From NCBI GenBank assembly GCA_001603075.1, contig LVBB01000054.1:1-64000 (forward strand): 64,000 nt of DNA. The letters are read 5' to 3'. The position numbers and the translations under genes were made by a program. Of this stretch, positions 1 through 15,200 are shown one piece after another. The stretch is from Phycisphaerales bacterium Planc_01. GTDB lineage: Bacteria > Planctomycetota > Phycisphaerae > Sedimentisphaerales > Anaerobacaceae. Under the pieces are notes generated by a model, which saw only the letters and a program-made list of their open reading frames with translations, was not told the DNA's origin and did not search any database. The first letter of the stretch is position 1; each line of letters starts with the position of its first letter.

Positions 1-3000
1 GGCGTCCGCACCCGGATCGGTGAATGAGCCACTGCCGGAGAACGTCGAGCCCTCGTCGATCGTTGCATCGGTCCCCGCGTTCACCACCGGGGCCACGTTC
101 AGAACGGTGATCGTCTGGCTGTCCGTGCCTACGCCGCCGTCTATATCCGTTACCGTCAGGCTCACCACGTACGTGCCATCATCATCCGGCGTGAAGCTGA
201 AGGATGCCGCATCGCCGGTGGCGTAGGGCGTCGTCCCTGCGTTCTTCGTTACGCTCCAGGCGTAGGTGTGCGTGTCGAGAATGCCCGGATCCACCACCGT
301 GCTGCCCAGGCTGATCGGCGTCCCTTCCGGACTGCTGGCCGGCGCCCCGGTGATCACCGCCGTCGGCGCGACGTTGCGGATCGTGATGACGGCCTCAGCT
401 TCCGAGGTTTCTCCGTACGCGTCGGTGACCTGCAATCGCACGGTCCAGACGCTCGGGCCATCCAGGCCCACCGCGGAGAAGGTGGGGAACATGTCCGTCT
501 CCTCGCCCCGGGCCGCGTCGGCGCCGGTCTCTCCGAAGATGCCGTCCCCATCCAGATCCCATTCAAAGATGAGGCTCTCCGTGCTCTGTTCGGCATCATA
601 GGACCCCGACCCGTCGAGCACCACGGTTGCCCCTTCGTCCACTTCGTAGGCGGTACCCGCGTCGGCAATCGGCGGCGTGTTGGGACTCAACAGCAGCAGC
701 ACCGTCGTAGTCCCGGAGGCGCCCTCATCGTCGGTAACCGTAAAGACGGCCCGGTAGATGCCGTAGATTGGCGGCACGAAGTGGAGACTTTCCCCTTCGA
801 CCCGGATGACAAGTGAATCGTTGCGGTCATAGATCTGCCAGATTGCCCCGTACAATTCGCCCAGCGTCCGGCCCGGATCGATGAAGCTGCCAACAAGATC
901 TGCCGAGAAGTCCTCGTTGATGGTGAAAGTCGTGGATACCGTCGGCGCGACATTGGTGACGCTGATGAGCAGCGTGTCGCTTACCGTGGTGCTTCCGCTG
1001 GTCGCGGTGAACACTGCTCTGTACCTGCCGACATCGCCCAGGAACTCCAGAACAGTTCCTTCGCCCGCTGCCACCAGGCCGCCGGTATGGACATTGAACA
1101 CCTGCCACCCGGCCGCATAGTCACCCAGGTTACTCACAGTGCCGCTCAACGTGACGGCCTGCCCTTGTTGCACTGTGGTGTCGGCCCCCGCCTCGACCCC
1201 GGGAACCGCGGCCACAACGAACGGTTGGGTGAAGATCGAGCTGGAGTCGCCGGTGTTCTCGCCATCGCGACGCAACACCTGGATCTGCAAAGTCCCACTC
1301 CCCATTGCGCCATAAGTGTGGGCGATGGTAATGCTCCGCTGGCTGTTCGGCATGTCGTAGTACTGCCAGGATCCGCCATCGTCCCAGAAGACCCCAAGTT
1401 CACGCGCGTAAGTCCAATCCGATCCATCGCCAAAGTTGACAATCAGATTTGCCGGTTCCCCGAGGTTCACCGGATCCGGGAATGTGACATCGGTAATAAC
1501 CGGGGCATGGGTGTTGATGGAAGCGGATGTAGTGACAACGGTCGTGTTCTCGTTCCAGGTGTATGGCAGCGCGGGTCGCGTGATGGTAATCTTGATCTCG
1601 TAGACCTGGTCGGGTTGAGAGTAGCTGTCTTGCGTGTAGATGTGGCTCCCCTGCACGGCATAGAGACTAAAGACATAGTGTTCCTTGAACCATTGGAAAC
1701 TTCCAGCCGATACGACGGTCCCTGCACTCGTGGTGCCATCACCCCAGTCGATTGTCGCGGTCAGCATGCCTGGATTCGGATTCGTGCTAGAGTCGATATA
1801 AGCGAATGTGGCCAGAGTCACAGTGCCGGTGTCGGCAGTCCCACCTTCCAGGTACTTCACGATCTGCGGGCCGGCCTCAAAAACGCAGTGGGAGATGCTC
1901 ACCGTAATGGTAAGGGCATCCATCCCGCTGTTGCCGTCGCTGTCGGTGACGGTCAGCGTGGCCGTATAGGTTCCTGCCGCGGCGGGGGTGTAGCTCATCA
2001 AGAGCCCTGTCCCCGAAGCCACCTGGGTGCCGCTGCCATTGGTGATGACCCAGCCGATGCTGTATGCTTCGCCCGGCTTGGCCCCTTCGTCTGTAAAGGA
2101 CCCCGTGAGCGCAACCGGGCTGCCGTTGAGATCCACGGAGGTGTCCGGCCCGGCATTGACCACGGGCAATATGACCGCCACCGTGATCGTACACGTATCG
2201 CTTCCCACGCCACCATTGGAGTCGGTGACCGTGAAAATGGCGGTGTAGACCCCTGTTGTGTGAGTGGAGAAGGTGAGGGTAGAGCCGTCTCCGGTTGCGA
2301 TTGGCATTCCGGCACTGTTATAGATCGTCCAGACTTCGAGGTACGACTCCCCCTGCCCCTGGCCCGGGTCGCTGAAGGAACCTGTGAGAACCACCGGGAT
2401 ACCGCTGTCCACCGTGACATCCGGCCCGCCATCGACCGTCGGTGCAACATTGTACAGAGTAATGGTAGCAGAATCGCTGACGGACGCGTCAAAGGCGTCG
2501 GTGGCGGTCAGGGTCGCGGTGTATACGCCCAGGGCTGGGGCCGTGAAGGTCCAGGACAGATCCTCGCTCTGGCCCACAACTTCGTCGTCTGAGTTCTTCA
2601 CGGTCCAGTGCCAGGAGAGTGCCCAGCCGTGCGCTGTTCCCGGATCGGAGACGCTGCCATTCAGTTGGACAACCAGCAACACCCCCTCGATGTCGGGACC
2701 GGCATCGACCGTCGGGGGAATGTTATAGAGATTGAGCGTGGCGGAGTCGCTATCTGTCTCTCCGAACTGGTCGCTCGCGGTCAGGGTCGCGGTGTAGATC
2801 CCAAAGCCCGGCGCCAGGAACGTCCAGACGAGGTTGTCGTTCCGAGCCACCTCGTTTCCTCCGGCATCCTTCACGACCCACTGGCATGACACCGTTCCCC
2901 CGCCTGCCGTCCCGGGATCGGTGACGCTCCCGCTCAAATCGACGGCAAGCAATTCGCCCTCCACATCGGGGCCGGCGTCGGCCGTAGGAGCGACGTTGTT

Positions 3001-3290
3001 CACCGTGAGCGTGGCGCTTGCGCTTCGTGTGACCTCCGAATCGGTTACAAAAAGGGTGACCTGGTAGTTCCCCGCAACGGCTGGAAACGGTGGCTGAGAA
3101 TCCCAAGAAAACAGATCCGAGGTTGCCTTAACGCCCGTGGCGTTGTCAACGATCTCCCAGTAACATGTGAACGGCTCTCCGGCTGCCATCCCCGGGTCTG
3201 TGATGGTGAAGGTGGGTGTTCCGCCCTCGTCGATCGTCTGATCGGCCATCGTCACTTCGGGCGGAATATTGGTGATGTCCACGTGGAACA
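1..3290 (-). repeat. Tandem PKD/Ig-like domain array inside the giant protein
   Basis: Eleven to twelve consecutive modules of roughly 80-120 residues start with variants of NVAPTVDAGPD (for example near 2990, 2740, 2480, 2180, 1220, 960, 700, 380 and 100). Each carries the D(P)G...W.....G and YTATLTVTD signatures typical of PKD domains. The array continues beyond the left edge. PKD arrays usually act as rigid spacers or ligand-binding stalks in extracellular proteins. Confidence 0.85.
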
Positions 3291-6200
3291 CCGTCGCGAA
3301 CCTCAAGCCGCCCCCATAACCCCACTGGGTGTACACCACTACATCCTGGTCGACGCTGCTGGTCGCCTGCCATGTGTAGTACCTATATGAGCCGGAAGAT
3401 GAGGAATATGTGACTGTGCCTTGAGAAGCCAAGACGGGATAACCTGGGCTGTTTATGACGGTCACCGTTCCGCTCGGCAGCTCGGGCTGGGTCACCGTCT
3501 CGGGAGAGTCCGCTTTGATCCCCATGGGCGTCGAGTCGCTATTCACTTTCCAGTGGCCCGACAGAACCATGTCCGCAACCTGCGCCGTCATGAAGACCGT
3601 ATCGTTGTCGCCCAGATTGTTGATGGTGGCATAGCTGTGGTCCCGGCCGTATCCCACTGGGAAATCTACGTAGGGAATCGACTCGAGCCAGATCTCATCT
3701 GCACCATTCCCCATCGTGACCGACACCCACGCCATGCCGGAGAAAACAATGGGGTTGGAGAGCCCCATGCCGATGAATGAATTGGCGGTGAGAACCGCGT
3801 CATCCCAGCCGTCCGATGAATCGGCGTTGCTGATGGAGAGACTGTCGAGGTATCCCCCGTTGCCCAAAAGCGTGATCTGGCCATGGATCTCGGTCAACTG
3901 GCGGCCGGTCGTGTGGCCTATGTAGAATTCCTCCTTGCTCATAGATCCGACGATCAGTACGTCCTCGGTCTCCTCGGAAGTTGCATCAACGTAGATCTTG
4001 TTCGATTGATTGGTTCCGGCGGGTCCCAAGTCCAGCCGGATACCTTCGGCAACGTAGTGGATCCCCTGTGCCATATCGAGCCCGCTGATCAGGCCTGCCG
4101 TCTGCCCGGTCTCGGGCAGCGTAGCACTGTCGAAGGAGACCGAGACGCCGCCCATATGGTAGAGGGTCTCTTTGACCGTCAGCGCATCGGTCCCCTCGCC
4201 ACCCAGGAACACGACCCTGCCGTCCACGTCACCGGCGGTCAGGCCAACCAGGGTACCCTGTTCGTAATAGCGCCAGACGTTCAGGGAGTCATTCCCTGCT
4301 CCGCCTTCAAACCAGACCGAACCAGTCCCTGCCAACTCATAGAGCCAGGCTTCATCATCGCCGGCGCCGCCGAAGAAGGTCACAGAACCGTAGACATTTC
4401 GCGCACTGCCCACGTCGCCGACATACAGTCTGTCACCCGTGGAGCCGCCGTAGAATGTAACGGACTGATTGCCTTGCAGGGAAGTGACCGTGACACTTAC
4501 CCGCCCATTCGTGCCCCGAATCGTCAGCGGTATTGACGGATCTACCACTTCGATGCTCGTCGTGCCACCTCCCAGCGTCAGACCCATGACCTCGAAATCG
4601 CTGCCGATGGCAATCTGGCCCCCGCCGGGCGTGAGACCCTGAATGTTGCGGTTCTGGATAAACACCGATGGATGGTTCGCCATTGACCCGACATCGGAGA
4701 TCACGAGCTCGTCGTTGCCGTCGCCACCGGCGACGCCGAGCACGTCCATGTAGATGGAACTGAGGCCCTGCGTGTAGCCCACGCTCAGCCGGTCGTCGCC
4801 GGGGCCCATATTGACCTGCAACGAGACGCCGACCGGGACAAAATCAATCGCAAGGCTGTCCTTCCCGCTGCCGAGGAATATGCCGAGATCCTCGAACCCG
4901 CTGAAGGTTAGAGTGCCATTCAGCCCCTGCCCGGTGAAGGTCCCCAGACCCAGCACGCTGTCGAAAGCATCGCCGGTGTCAAAGTCATGCGTGCACGTCT
5001 GGTTGGTGATCCACATGCGGTCGCTGTCGTTCCCTCCCCATAGGGCGAGGCTGCCGTGCAGGTTGAACAGGGCATCAGCGCCGCCAAGGTAGAACTGATC
5101 GTCTCCTTCCATGCCGTAGACAGTCATGGTCTCGGTCCCCGGCGTCGTCGCTTTCAGGTAGACGGTGTCCGCCTGCAATGTGAGGGTGATGTCGATCGTC
5201 TCCGCCTCATAGAAGACACCGTTGGTCATGCCGAGCCCGCGAATTGCGGCAAAGGACGAACCCATGTGCGGCCAGGGGGTCGTCTCAGGCCTGTCAAGAA
5301 ACAGGGCAGGGAGTGATTCGGTGGCATCGTAGGCGCTGATCCGGATGGTATCGGTCCCCTCGCCTCCCTGGAAGAAGACCGGCCCCACCGTTGCCTGCAG
5401 AGCTGACGCCCCCCAGACGCGAAGTTCATCGTTACCCGCGCCGCCCTGGACGTCCAGCACCGTCCCTGCGGGCAGAGCCGAGACAGTCACCAGGTCGTCA
5501 CCCTCGCCGCCAGCAATCGTCACCAGGTGCAGCCCCGCGGGAGCGCCCAGGACCCATACCGTTCCGCCGCCGGAGCCAAGTGACAGATGATTCTTGCTGA
5601 ACCCCGAGGAGAGCGGCCAGAAACCGTTGATCGAGAGTCCATCGGCATTCAACAACGCCTCATAGGCGTCGGTATTGAGATGATCATCCACCTCAAGGGT
5701 GTAGTGACTGTTGGTGGTTGACACCAGCAGGCTCCGGCCCTCAGGGAAGGCCGCCCGGCCCTCTGCGTTGCTGAAGTTCCCCTCACCGATCCGGACGGTG
5801 TGCGCGTTCGTGCCGTTCCCGATCGTCACGGTGGTATCCGCTTCCGGGGCCGCCGCGATCGTCAGGTCGGTGTTCCCCAGCAGCGACAGCGACAGGGTGG
5901 AGATGTTGTTCCAGGTGATGCCGCCGTTCATTCCCTGGCCGGTGAAGGTCGTCGCCGTCAAACGGTCGTCGATGAATGAGAGGCCTTGCTGGAAGTTGTT
6001 CTCCACGATGGACAAGCTGTCCTCACCGGCTTCCCCACCGTCGAGGCTGACCAGGCCGTGGATTCCCGAGAGCAGACGATCCAGACCCGCACCCACACGG
6101 AAGGTTTCTTTGGCACTTGTTCCGTGGATCTTCACCGTCTCCACCTCGGCACCGGTGCCATCGATGTCAATGAGGTTCTCGACTTCGGGAAGGCCGAGGG

Positions 6201-9200
6201 ATATTTCGATGTGTTCCACGTTCAGATACCAGAGGTCGCCCATGCCCGTCATGCGGATGAGCGGGGTAACAAGGTCGTCGCGGTAGGCCATGCTGGAGGC
6301 GCTGTCCAGCCACAGGGTGCCGGTTCCGGCGACTCCGCCCAGGGAGTTGTCCACGCTCACGCTGTCGGTGCCCGCCCCGCCGTCGAACAGGATGGTGCCG
6401 CTCAGGAAGCTGAGAATGTGGTCGGTGTCTCCGAGCAGAAGCGTATCGTCGCCTGCTCCGGTCTTGATGTCGAGGATGGTGCCGGCTTCTGGAAGATCCT
6501 TGACCCGGATGACGTCGTTGCCCGAGCCGGTCCGGATCCGGATCACGGGGCTGTAGAAATCCGCCGTGCTGAAATCGAGAACCGTGCCGGGACCCGCATC
6601 GGGGTCCGGGGAGCCCGCGTCGATTTCCAGGGTGACAGATTCTTCCGAGCGCAGGAGGGCCCCGCTCGCAAGGGTGATGCCGTCGCCCGCCACGAGCTTC
6701 AGGGCCTTCTTCGCCTCTATGTAGGCGTCGGTTGTCAGCACGATGAAATCGCTCTCGCCAGCCGTGTCCCGGACCGTCAGCGAGGCACCGCCTTCCCGGG
6801 AATAGAGGTAGGCGACCGTGAGAGGGCCGCCCTGGTTCTGCACGTACACCCCATTTTCCCCAAAGGCCCTGAGGACGCCGGTCAGGTTGACAGTCACGCC
6901 CGAATTAGGCCCGGTCCCAACGGTATCGTGGTAGGACCGCAGCCAAAGGTTGTCGGCAGTGATCAGTGACGTCCAGGAGGTTCGGATCGAGCCGCCAGCG
7001 GTCACGGTCGCGTCGCCCGGTGCCCAGATGCGCGCATCCAGCGGCATGTAGATCTCGCCGCCCGTCTCCAGTTCCACAGCGCCGCTCGGGCCCCCTGCTG
7101 ACACCACGTCGTAGATGTGAACATCGATGTTGGAGCCAAAGGTGGTGGTGCTGACATTGCCCCCTGCCGTCACGGAACCCAGCAATTCGAGCAGGCCGCT
7201 TTTATCCTCATGCGCCAGAACCTGCACCGTGATGTCCCCGCCCGCGCTCACGGGCCCAGAGAACCGGATGTTGCTCTCGGCGGGCGTTTTCTCTTCGTCG
7301 TTCAAGTACGCGGGCCAAATCCGCACATCGATATCGCCGCCCGCCTGGAGGGTTTCCACTTTGATGTTACCCCAATCCACGGAAATGATGGGGTTAACCG
7401 ACAGACCCATGCTGCCGCCGGCCACCGCACTGAGGCCCCCGTCGAGGGGGAACAGGACCAGCGGGCTCCCGGCCGAGCCGATATCACCGCCCGCCTCCAG
7501 GGTGATCTGCCCGGCCCGAATGTCACTGGTGCCGGTGATGTTGCCCTCGCTGCTTATGGTCACCTCGGCGCCACCGACGGGCATATCGATGGGCCCGCCC
7601 AGGCGGATATCGCCGACGGACCGCACTTCGAGCAGGTTTGGCCAAGTCTTGGCCGTATCGTGGGCAGCATCAAAGTTCTCCTGGTTGGGGCTGACGACCC
7701 GGACATCCCAGGGGGGATTGTCCGCCGGCGGTGCTGAAATGGCGCCCACCTCCAGGGTTCTGGTCGACTCGTTGACGATATGGGCTGCGTAGGCGCCGTA
7801 ATTGAAGAACCCGGCATTGCCCGCGACCCAGTTATCGATCTGGTCAGGCCCGTTGACAAAAAATGTGGCCTGGGGCTGGGGCGGAACCGGCGAGTCGTAG
7901 CGGAAAGAATCCACCACAATATTATCCGTAACCGGGTCCACATGATACGGAATACCATCGCTTCGGACATTGCCGTTCGGATAGACTTTCAGATCCAGAC
8001 TATGCTCAACCCCGCAGGTCACCGTCAGGGTCGTCAGAATCTGGGATCTGCGGTTGAGAATTGTATGCTCACCATAGGTGAGTTTGCCGGAGGACCAAGT
8101 GCCATAGTCCCAATCGGCGTCCGCATCTGCCCTAATGTCGCCCAACGTATCGGCTGTGAACCAGAGGTCGCGGGTGACGATGAGGCCGGTCAGGTCAATT
8201 TTGGCGGTCTTGTTTACGTCATTGTAGGCGGTGGTGTAAATGTCGATACCCGCGGCCTTTGCAATGGCGTTGCTGTGAGCATACGTATCGAGGCCGCGGT
8301 TCGCTGCCGTTACCTCGACATGGGGGGCATCCAGCTTTACGCTGTACCCTGTCACTTTTGCATCGATGTCGAGATCCACATCAGCCCGAGCATCGGGAGC
8401 CGCCCCCACGCCCCCGCTGTCGCAGTAGGCATAGGCATTCGCACCGGCCCGGCTGACCAGGGCCGTGATGTCGATGGATGCCCCCGCAATCTCGGCATCA
8501 GATGTAGATACGGTGGCCGTCTGCACGGCCATGATGTTGGCTTTCACCTCGGCTATCGCCACAGCGGCTTTGGCGCTTTGGTCACCGTTGGCCGCAAGGG
8601 TGGCGGCGGTGTCGGACCTGATTGTCACGGCCCCGCCGGCCGTCAGTTGAGCCCCGGCGACGTCGACCGTCGCTTCGAGGGCCGTGACATTGACCTCCGC
8701 CTGTTGCCCGCCGACCGCCACTAACCCGCCTGTGCCGCCTGTCGTTTGTGCACTGAGGCCGGCGATGTCGGTGGCAGCGAGGACCGCCAGAGCACCGTCT
8801 GCCGAGATTCTTGTGTTGGCCCCGATGGTAGTACGGGTCGTCACGGAGCCTGTCGCCAGGGCTCGGTTGCCCTGAACCCCAACGAAACCTCCGACCGAAC
8901 CATCCGACCAGGCGAAGGAGATACCGTCCCCGTAGCTCAGGGCATCCTCCCGGGTCGCCGCCGACACGGTCACGCTCCCGCCGGCCTGCACGACCGAACC
9001 TGCACCAACCGACGCCGCTACGGCCGAGTCAATCGTCACGTCCGAGCGCGAGCCGCCGACGGCGACCCCGACGCCCACGACGATACCGGAAGTCTGCGCG
9101 TCGGCCTCGGGGCTCCCCTTGGCCTCGATCAGAACGTCGCCGGTTGACGTGACGGAGACGCCGCCGGCCAGGTAGGCGCTGACGTCGCTCGTGACAAAGG

Positions 9201-12200
9201 CCGAGGCCTCGTTGTCCCCGTCCGCGACGAGGCCGCCGGCGCTGGCTACGGAGTCGGCGATAGCCGTCTCGTCAGCCGTCGCTTGGACCAGAAGGGAACC
9301 GACATCGAGGGACGCATCCGTTCCCACGTAGGCCGAGGTCTGCCCATTGACCTCGGCGGTCGCGTCGATGACGCCCACCGCGACCAGGCCGCCGATCGCC
9401 AGCCCCTCGCCCTGAACCTTCGCCCTCTGTGAAAGGCTCGCGGTAACGGCTACCGCCCCGGCGACATCGAGGTTCGCCCCGCCGACGATGGCGCTCGTGA
9501 CGACGGCATTTGCCGAAGCCGTGCTCGTACCGGCATTCACGCCGACCAGCAGCCCGCCCGCCGAACCCTGGGCCCTGGCCCACGCCGTATCCAACCCTCC
9601 GCCCGGCAGCAACTGCCGCGCGACGACACTCACCGAATCGGCCGTGAGGGCGCCGCCGACGAGGGCCGTGACGGTGGGCGAGACCTCGGTGTCGGCCTGG
9701 GACACCCCGACAGAGGCGCCGGTGCTGACCGCGTTGCCCATGGCAGCGGCGCTGCCGTGGGGCGTTGCTGTGGCGGTGACCGACACGTTGCCGGCATCCA
9801 CCGTGCTTCCCGTAACACTGGCCTCGACGATCGGTTTGACGGTGACGATGGCAATCGAACCGGCCGCGGCGATGCCCACCAGACCGGCGGCCGCGGATGT
9901 AGTCATCACCTCCGCACGGGCGGTGGTGGTGCTCGCCGCCGTGACGGTCAGGTCCCCTCCCAGCGTTACCGTGCTCGAGACGATGTAGGCTTTGGTGGTC
10001 GTCTCCACCGTAGAAGTGGTCTTGGCGCCGCCCCCCGACAGCGCGCCGCCAAAACTGACGCTGAGCGCGACAGCAGCCGCCTGTGCACAACCGTCGATAG
10101 CGGCGTTCTCCACGGCGAGCACGGTCAGACTGCCCCCCGCATCCACGGTGGTGTTCCCGACCCAAGCCTGCACCTCGCTGGTGATCAGGTTCTCCGCGAT
10201 CGCGACGCCGATCGACACGGCCGCGCCCACCGTACCGACAGAGGCCGCAAGCGAGGCGGCCAGCGCGTACGCCGTAATGGTCGAAGTGTCCTCTGCACTG
10301 AGGGTGACGTTCCCGCCGGCATGGATGCCGCCGCCGAGCTGACCATCGATGTAGGACGCCACGTCCACGCCGATGCGGTTCTCGGCAAGAACGCCCGAGC
10401 CGCTCGCCGCGATTCCGACCGTTCCCCCGAAGGCGGCGGCCACCGAGCCGGAGACCACCAGGGACTTGATGGACTGGGCCGCCGTGGAGCTCAGCGACAA
10501 GTCACCGCCGGCGTCGACACTGGTGTTCTTCATGTACGCCTGCACCTGGGCCGACTGCTCCGTGCCGTCCGGCTTCCAGCCGATGTAGTTCTGCGCCACG
10601 GCCACGCCGATGGACGCGCCCACGCCCGCCGCGCCCCCACCGCCGATGGCCAGCGAGGCCGCGACCACCGTGGAAGAGATCTTTGAGGTGCTTGCGGCGC
10701 GGAGGGTGACATCGTCGGCGCTGTCGAGCACGCTGTCCTTGGCGTAGGCATTGACCTTGGTCAGGATCACGTTCCGCGATACGGCGCCGGCGCCGCTGAC
10801 CCCGATGCCCGCGCCCCCGCCGATACCCACCGCCAGCGAGGCGGCGGCGGAGACGGCGTTGATCGTGTTGCGGGATACAGCAATTCGGCTGACGCCGTTC
10901 TCCGTAACCAGTTCGAGCACGTAGGTCTTGCCATCAGGCGCAATCACCGTCCAACTCTGGCCTTCGACCAGCGTCGAGACCTTGAGCTTGTCGACGAGCT
11001 GCCACTTGGTGGTGTTCGTGTAGTCCTGGGCGCCCAGGTCAAGCAGGTTCTCCGTGTTTATGGGATTGCCAAACGGACCCTCGGGGCCGATCACGATGTA
11101 GCGGTAGACGCGGCCCTCAATACCCTTGCTGCCATCGTAGGGCGTTGCCGAGCCGGCCATGTAACCCTTCTCCAGCACGACGGTCGTCCCCTCGCGCACG
11201 TCCTGCACACCATCGCGGGTGCGGAACTGAGCGGCTGTACCCACGGTGTCGTACATGGCCAGCGTCACGCCCTGTGACGCAAAGGCCTGGCGCAGCGCCT
11301 CCAGCACCAGGCGGTCTCCCTCGGCGTCCACCCAGGCTTCATTGACCGCGTCGTCCGAGCGGCGGTTGGGGTGGTCGTTGGGGTTCGCCGGATCGTCGGG
11401 GTTGTCCCCATCGGCCGTGGCCGCGTCGTCGAGATTGGCCGGGGTCAGGATGTCGGTCAGGTCCAGATCGAACAGGTACTCGCCCCGGGACAGGGCCGAG
11501 ATCGTGATGCTGCCGCTGGAGGTGGTGACTCCCTCGTCCATGCCGCTGATGTGGGCCTCGACGTTGTTGGACACCTCGTTGAAGGCCAGGGACAGACCGA
11601 CCGCCACCGCCACGCCGGCAGTCGAGCCGAACCCGACGGCCAGCGAAGCGGCGCCGGCGACCGCATGGATGCCCGAGCCGTCCTCGGCGTGGAGCGCCAC
11701 GCTGCGCGCCTTGATCCCGTCGGTCGCGGTGTTGGTGGTCCCGTCGATATAGGCGCTGACGTCGGTCCTGATCCGGTTCTCGGAGTAGGACCCGGTGACG
11801 CTGACGGCCACGCCGTTGCCCCCGCCACCCACGCCCAGCGCGGCGGCCACGACGGTGGCGTCAATGGACCCGCTGGCTTGGGCGTCGATCGTCAGGTCGT
11901 CCGCGGCCCATAGGCTCGAATTGGCGATGTAGGCCTGCACCTGGGCCGCGTCGGGACCCACATTCGCGTGCTTCCACAGGGTGGCGTCGCGGTATTGCTG
12001 CACGCTGAGGTCGAATTTCTGAAGGCCGGCCGTATTCGGGTCGCTGTCGGTTTGCTCGGGACCGATGTATTCATAGATGTCACCGGCCAGCGCGCCACTG
12101 GTGATGCGCACCGTCATGCCCGGGGTCAGTGTATCGACCCTGGTACCGATCCGCAGCCCCTCGACGACGGCGGGCGTAACCTCGACCTGGGTCCAAAGGG

Positions 12201-15200
12201 TGTTGTCGCCGTAGTCCTGGAGGCTCAGATCGAACTTCTGGGAGCCCGGCGTGTTCGGATCGCTGTCGGTCCTTTGGGCGCCGATGTATTTGTAGACATG
12301 GCCGGGAATCACGCTGCTGGAAACGAGCACCTTCATGCCCGGAACCAGGGCATCGACCAGGGTCCCGACCTGCTCTTCCCCCTCCTCGTGTGTCGCAGCG
12401 ACAACCTGCTTCCAAAGGGTGGTGTTGGCGTAGTTCTGCAGGCTCAGGTCAAAGGGCTGGCGACCGGCGGTATTGGGATCGCTGTCGGTCTGTTCCGCGC
12501 CAATAAACTCGTAGACATCGCCGGCGGCGGTGCGCACCAGAATTCCAGGAGTCAGCGTATCCACCATGGCTGGGGCGGGCCCGTACATCGATTCGTAGTC
12601 TGGCGTCACGTCGGCGCCGTTCGGGTCCCAGCCGATGAAGTTGCGTGCGACGGCGATGCCCACCGCCACGCCGACGCCGGTATTGCCGAGTGCCACCGCG
12701 GCGGCCACCGCGCCGATCAACGCATTGATCTCGGCGGTGCTGGTGGCGTCGAGGTCCACCTTGCCCACGTTGTTGGTGTTGCTGCCCAGGGCGCTGTTCT
12801 CGATGAAGGCGTTGGTCCGGGACAGAATGACGTTGGTCGATTCGGAGCACCCGCCGGCGATGCCCACGCTCGGATTCGTAATGCTCAACGACACCGATAC
12901 CGCTGCGGCAAGGGTCACCGCCTCAATCATGGAGCCGTCCTTGGCCCAGATGGTCACGTCATGGCCGCCGGTGAGCACGCTGGGCAGGTTCACCAGGCTG
13001 GCCGAGACGTCCTTATCGATCCGGTTGTGCGCCAGGGCCAGGCCGATGGCGACCGATACGCTCATGGCGGTGGTGCTTCCGGAAACACTCGCCGACGCGG
13101 CGGTGGCAATGGCTCGGATGACGGAGTCGTCGCGAGCCGTCACACGGAGAGCCCCGCCGGCGGAAAGGGTTCCGGTGCCGGTGGTGTTGCAGATCGTCGC
13201 CTCGACGAGGTTGTCGATCTCGTTGAAGCTCAGCGCGCCGGTGCAGCCGGCAGCAACCGCCGAGGCGTTGCCGCTGAGGGCCACGCCGATGGAGATGCCG
13301 AACGCCAGCGAGTCGATCCGGGCATCGCTGTCGGCCGAGACGGTGACCGCACCGGCCGCGGAGACGGTCGAGTCCTCGATCGCGGCGCGGATCGTGTTGG
13401 CGATATCGTTGATCGTCAGCGAGAAACCCAGGCCCAGGGCCACGGAGGTGTTCTGCGAAACGGCAATTGACAGCGCCGCAGCGCCTGCTGTGGCGATGAT
13501 CGTGGAGTCATCGTCGGCGGTCAGACGAATCTCAGCTCCGTATCCTGAGGTCGTCAGACTGCTGTTGATGGCCCGCGCCTGCGTGTTGACCCGGATCTGA
13601 TTGATCGTGGCCGAGCCGGCGCCAGTAATACCGATGGCGTTGCCCGTGCCCGAGCCGCTGACGCTGCCGGCGGCACCGATGCTCAGGGCAAAGATATAGG
13701 CCCACGACTCGGCGAGGATCGTCATCGCCTCCCCGACCGTCACAGTCGAATTGTCGACCTCTGCCCACACCAGGTTGTCGTCGTCGTTCTTGCCAATGAA
13801 GTTGATCGCAAAGGCGGCGCCGAAAGAGCCCGAGCCACCGTTGCCCTGGCTCGAAAGGCCGACCGCCACGGCGATGCCGCCGGCTCCCGATATGATCTTG
13901 GAGCTGTCTTTGGCGTGAACCGTCACCGCGCCCGGTGCATTGACCTCGCTATTGCGGATGGTCGCGGTGGTGTCACCATAGATTTGGTTGACCGAGCCGG
14001 AGCCCGCGCCCGCGCCGGCCACCCCGCTGCCCTGCGTACCCGAAGCCACGCTGACCGCGCCGGCCAGGGTGAAGGCGCCGATGCTGCGGGTGTTAACCGC
14101 CTCGACCAGCACGTCGCCGCTGGTGGCGTTATCAACCCACCGCAGAGTCGACCCGTCGATCAGCGCTTCGACCGAGGTAGCGAGCCTGTTCACCGCGATG
14201 GCGATGCCAGCCGAGACGGCCGTGGAAGAGCCCTTCTGGCCTGTGGCCACCGAAAGCGACAGTCCACCAGCGATAGCGAAGATGCGCGACCGGTCTTCGG
14301 CCCGGATGCGGGCATCGCCGGTGGTGAGCAACACGGTGCCGTTCTGCAGCAGCGCGGAAGTCGTGCCCGAAATCATGTTGATCGACACCGAGCCGGCCAC
14401 CGAAACCGCGGTCGAACTGCTGCCGTCGGATTGCGAACCACTCTTGCCGGAGGCAACAGCACCGGCGCCGCCGGCCGCCAGCGTGAAGATCTTGCTTCTC
14501 GTCAAGGCATCCACGTCGAGCACGAAGTCCCGCGCGGCGTTGCCGGTGAGCACCAGCCTGGTGTCCTGTATCTCAGCGACCGTGTCAGCAGCGATTTCAT
14601 TGTAGCTGAATGCCCCCGCCAGCGCCACAGCGGTCTTGCCGCTGTCCTTCATCGCCACCGCCAGACCGCCGGTAGCTGCAATCAGACCCGCGTCATTTTC
14701 GGCGTGCACCGAGACGAACCCAGCCCGCACATGCCCGGCATCGGCGATGCGGGAGGTCGTCTCACCCGAGATCAGGTTGATCGACACGGCGGCCGCGATG
14801 CCGACACCCGTCTTCGGTTTCTCCCTTTCGGCGGGCGGATCGTCCCCCTCCAGAACGTCCAGGGACACGTTGCTCATCGGGTCCTGCGGTTGCTGGCTCG
14901 GCGTGGGATTCGCTGGTTTCTCGTCTTTCACCACAGAGCCGGCCACGGTGAAGCCCCAAAGGTCGCCGGACAGGCACGCTTTGGTTTGGACGCCGTCCGT
15001 GACGTTGATGTAGTTCGTGTCCGAGATGGGCGTGCCGGCTGCGGCGTCTGCAGCGCCGATCAGCGCCCGCGTCGTACGATTGAAGTTGTTGATGGCCACC
15101 GAAATGCCGACTCCGACGGCCTCGCCCCTGGCGATGCCGCCGGCCCAGGTCGCGACCGTGCTCTGGTCCAGCGCGAGGACCCGCACATCCCGCCCCGTGA

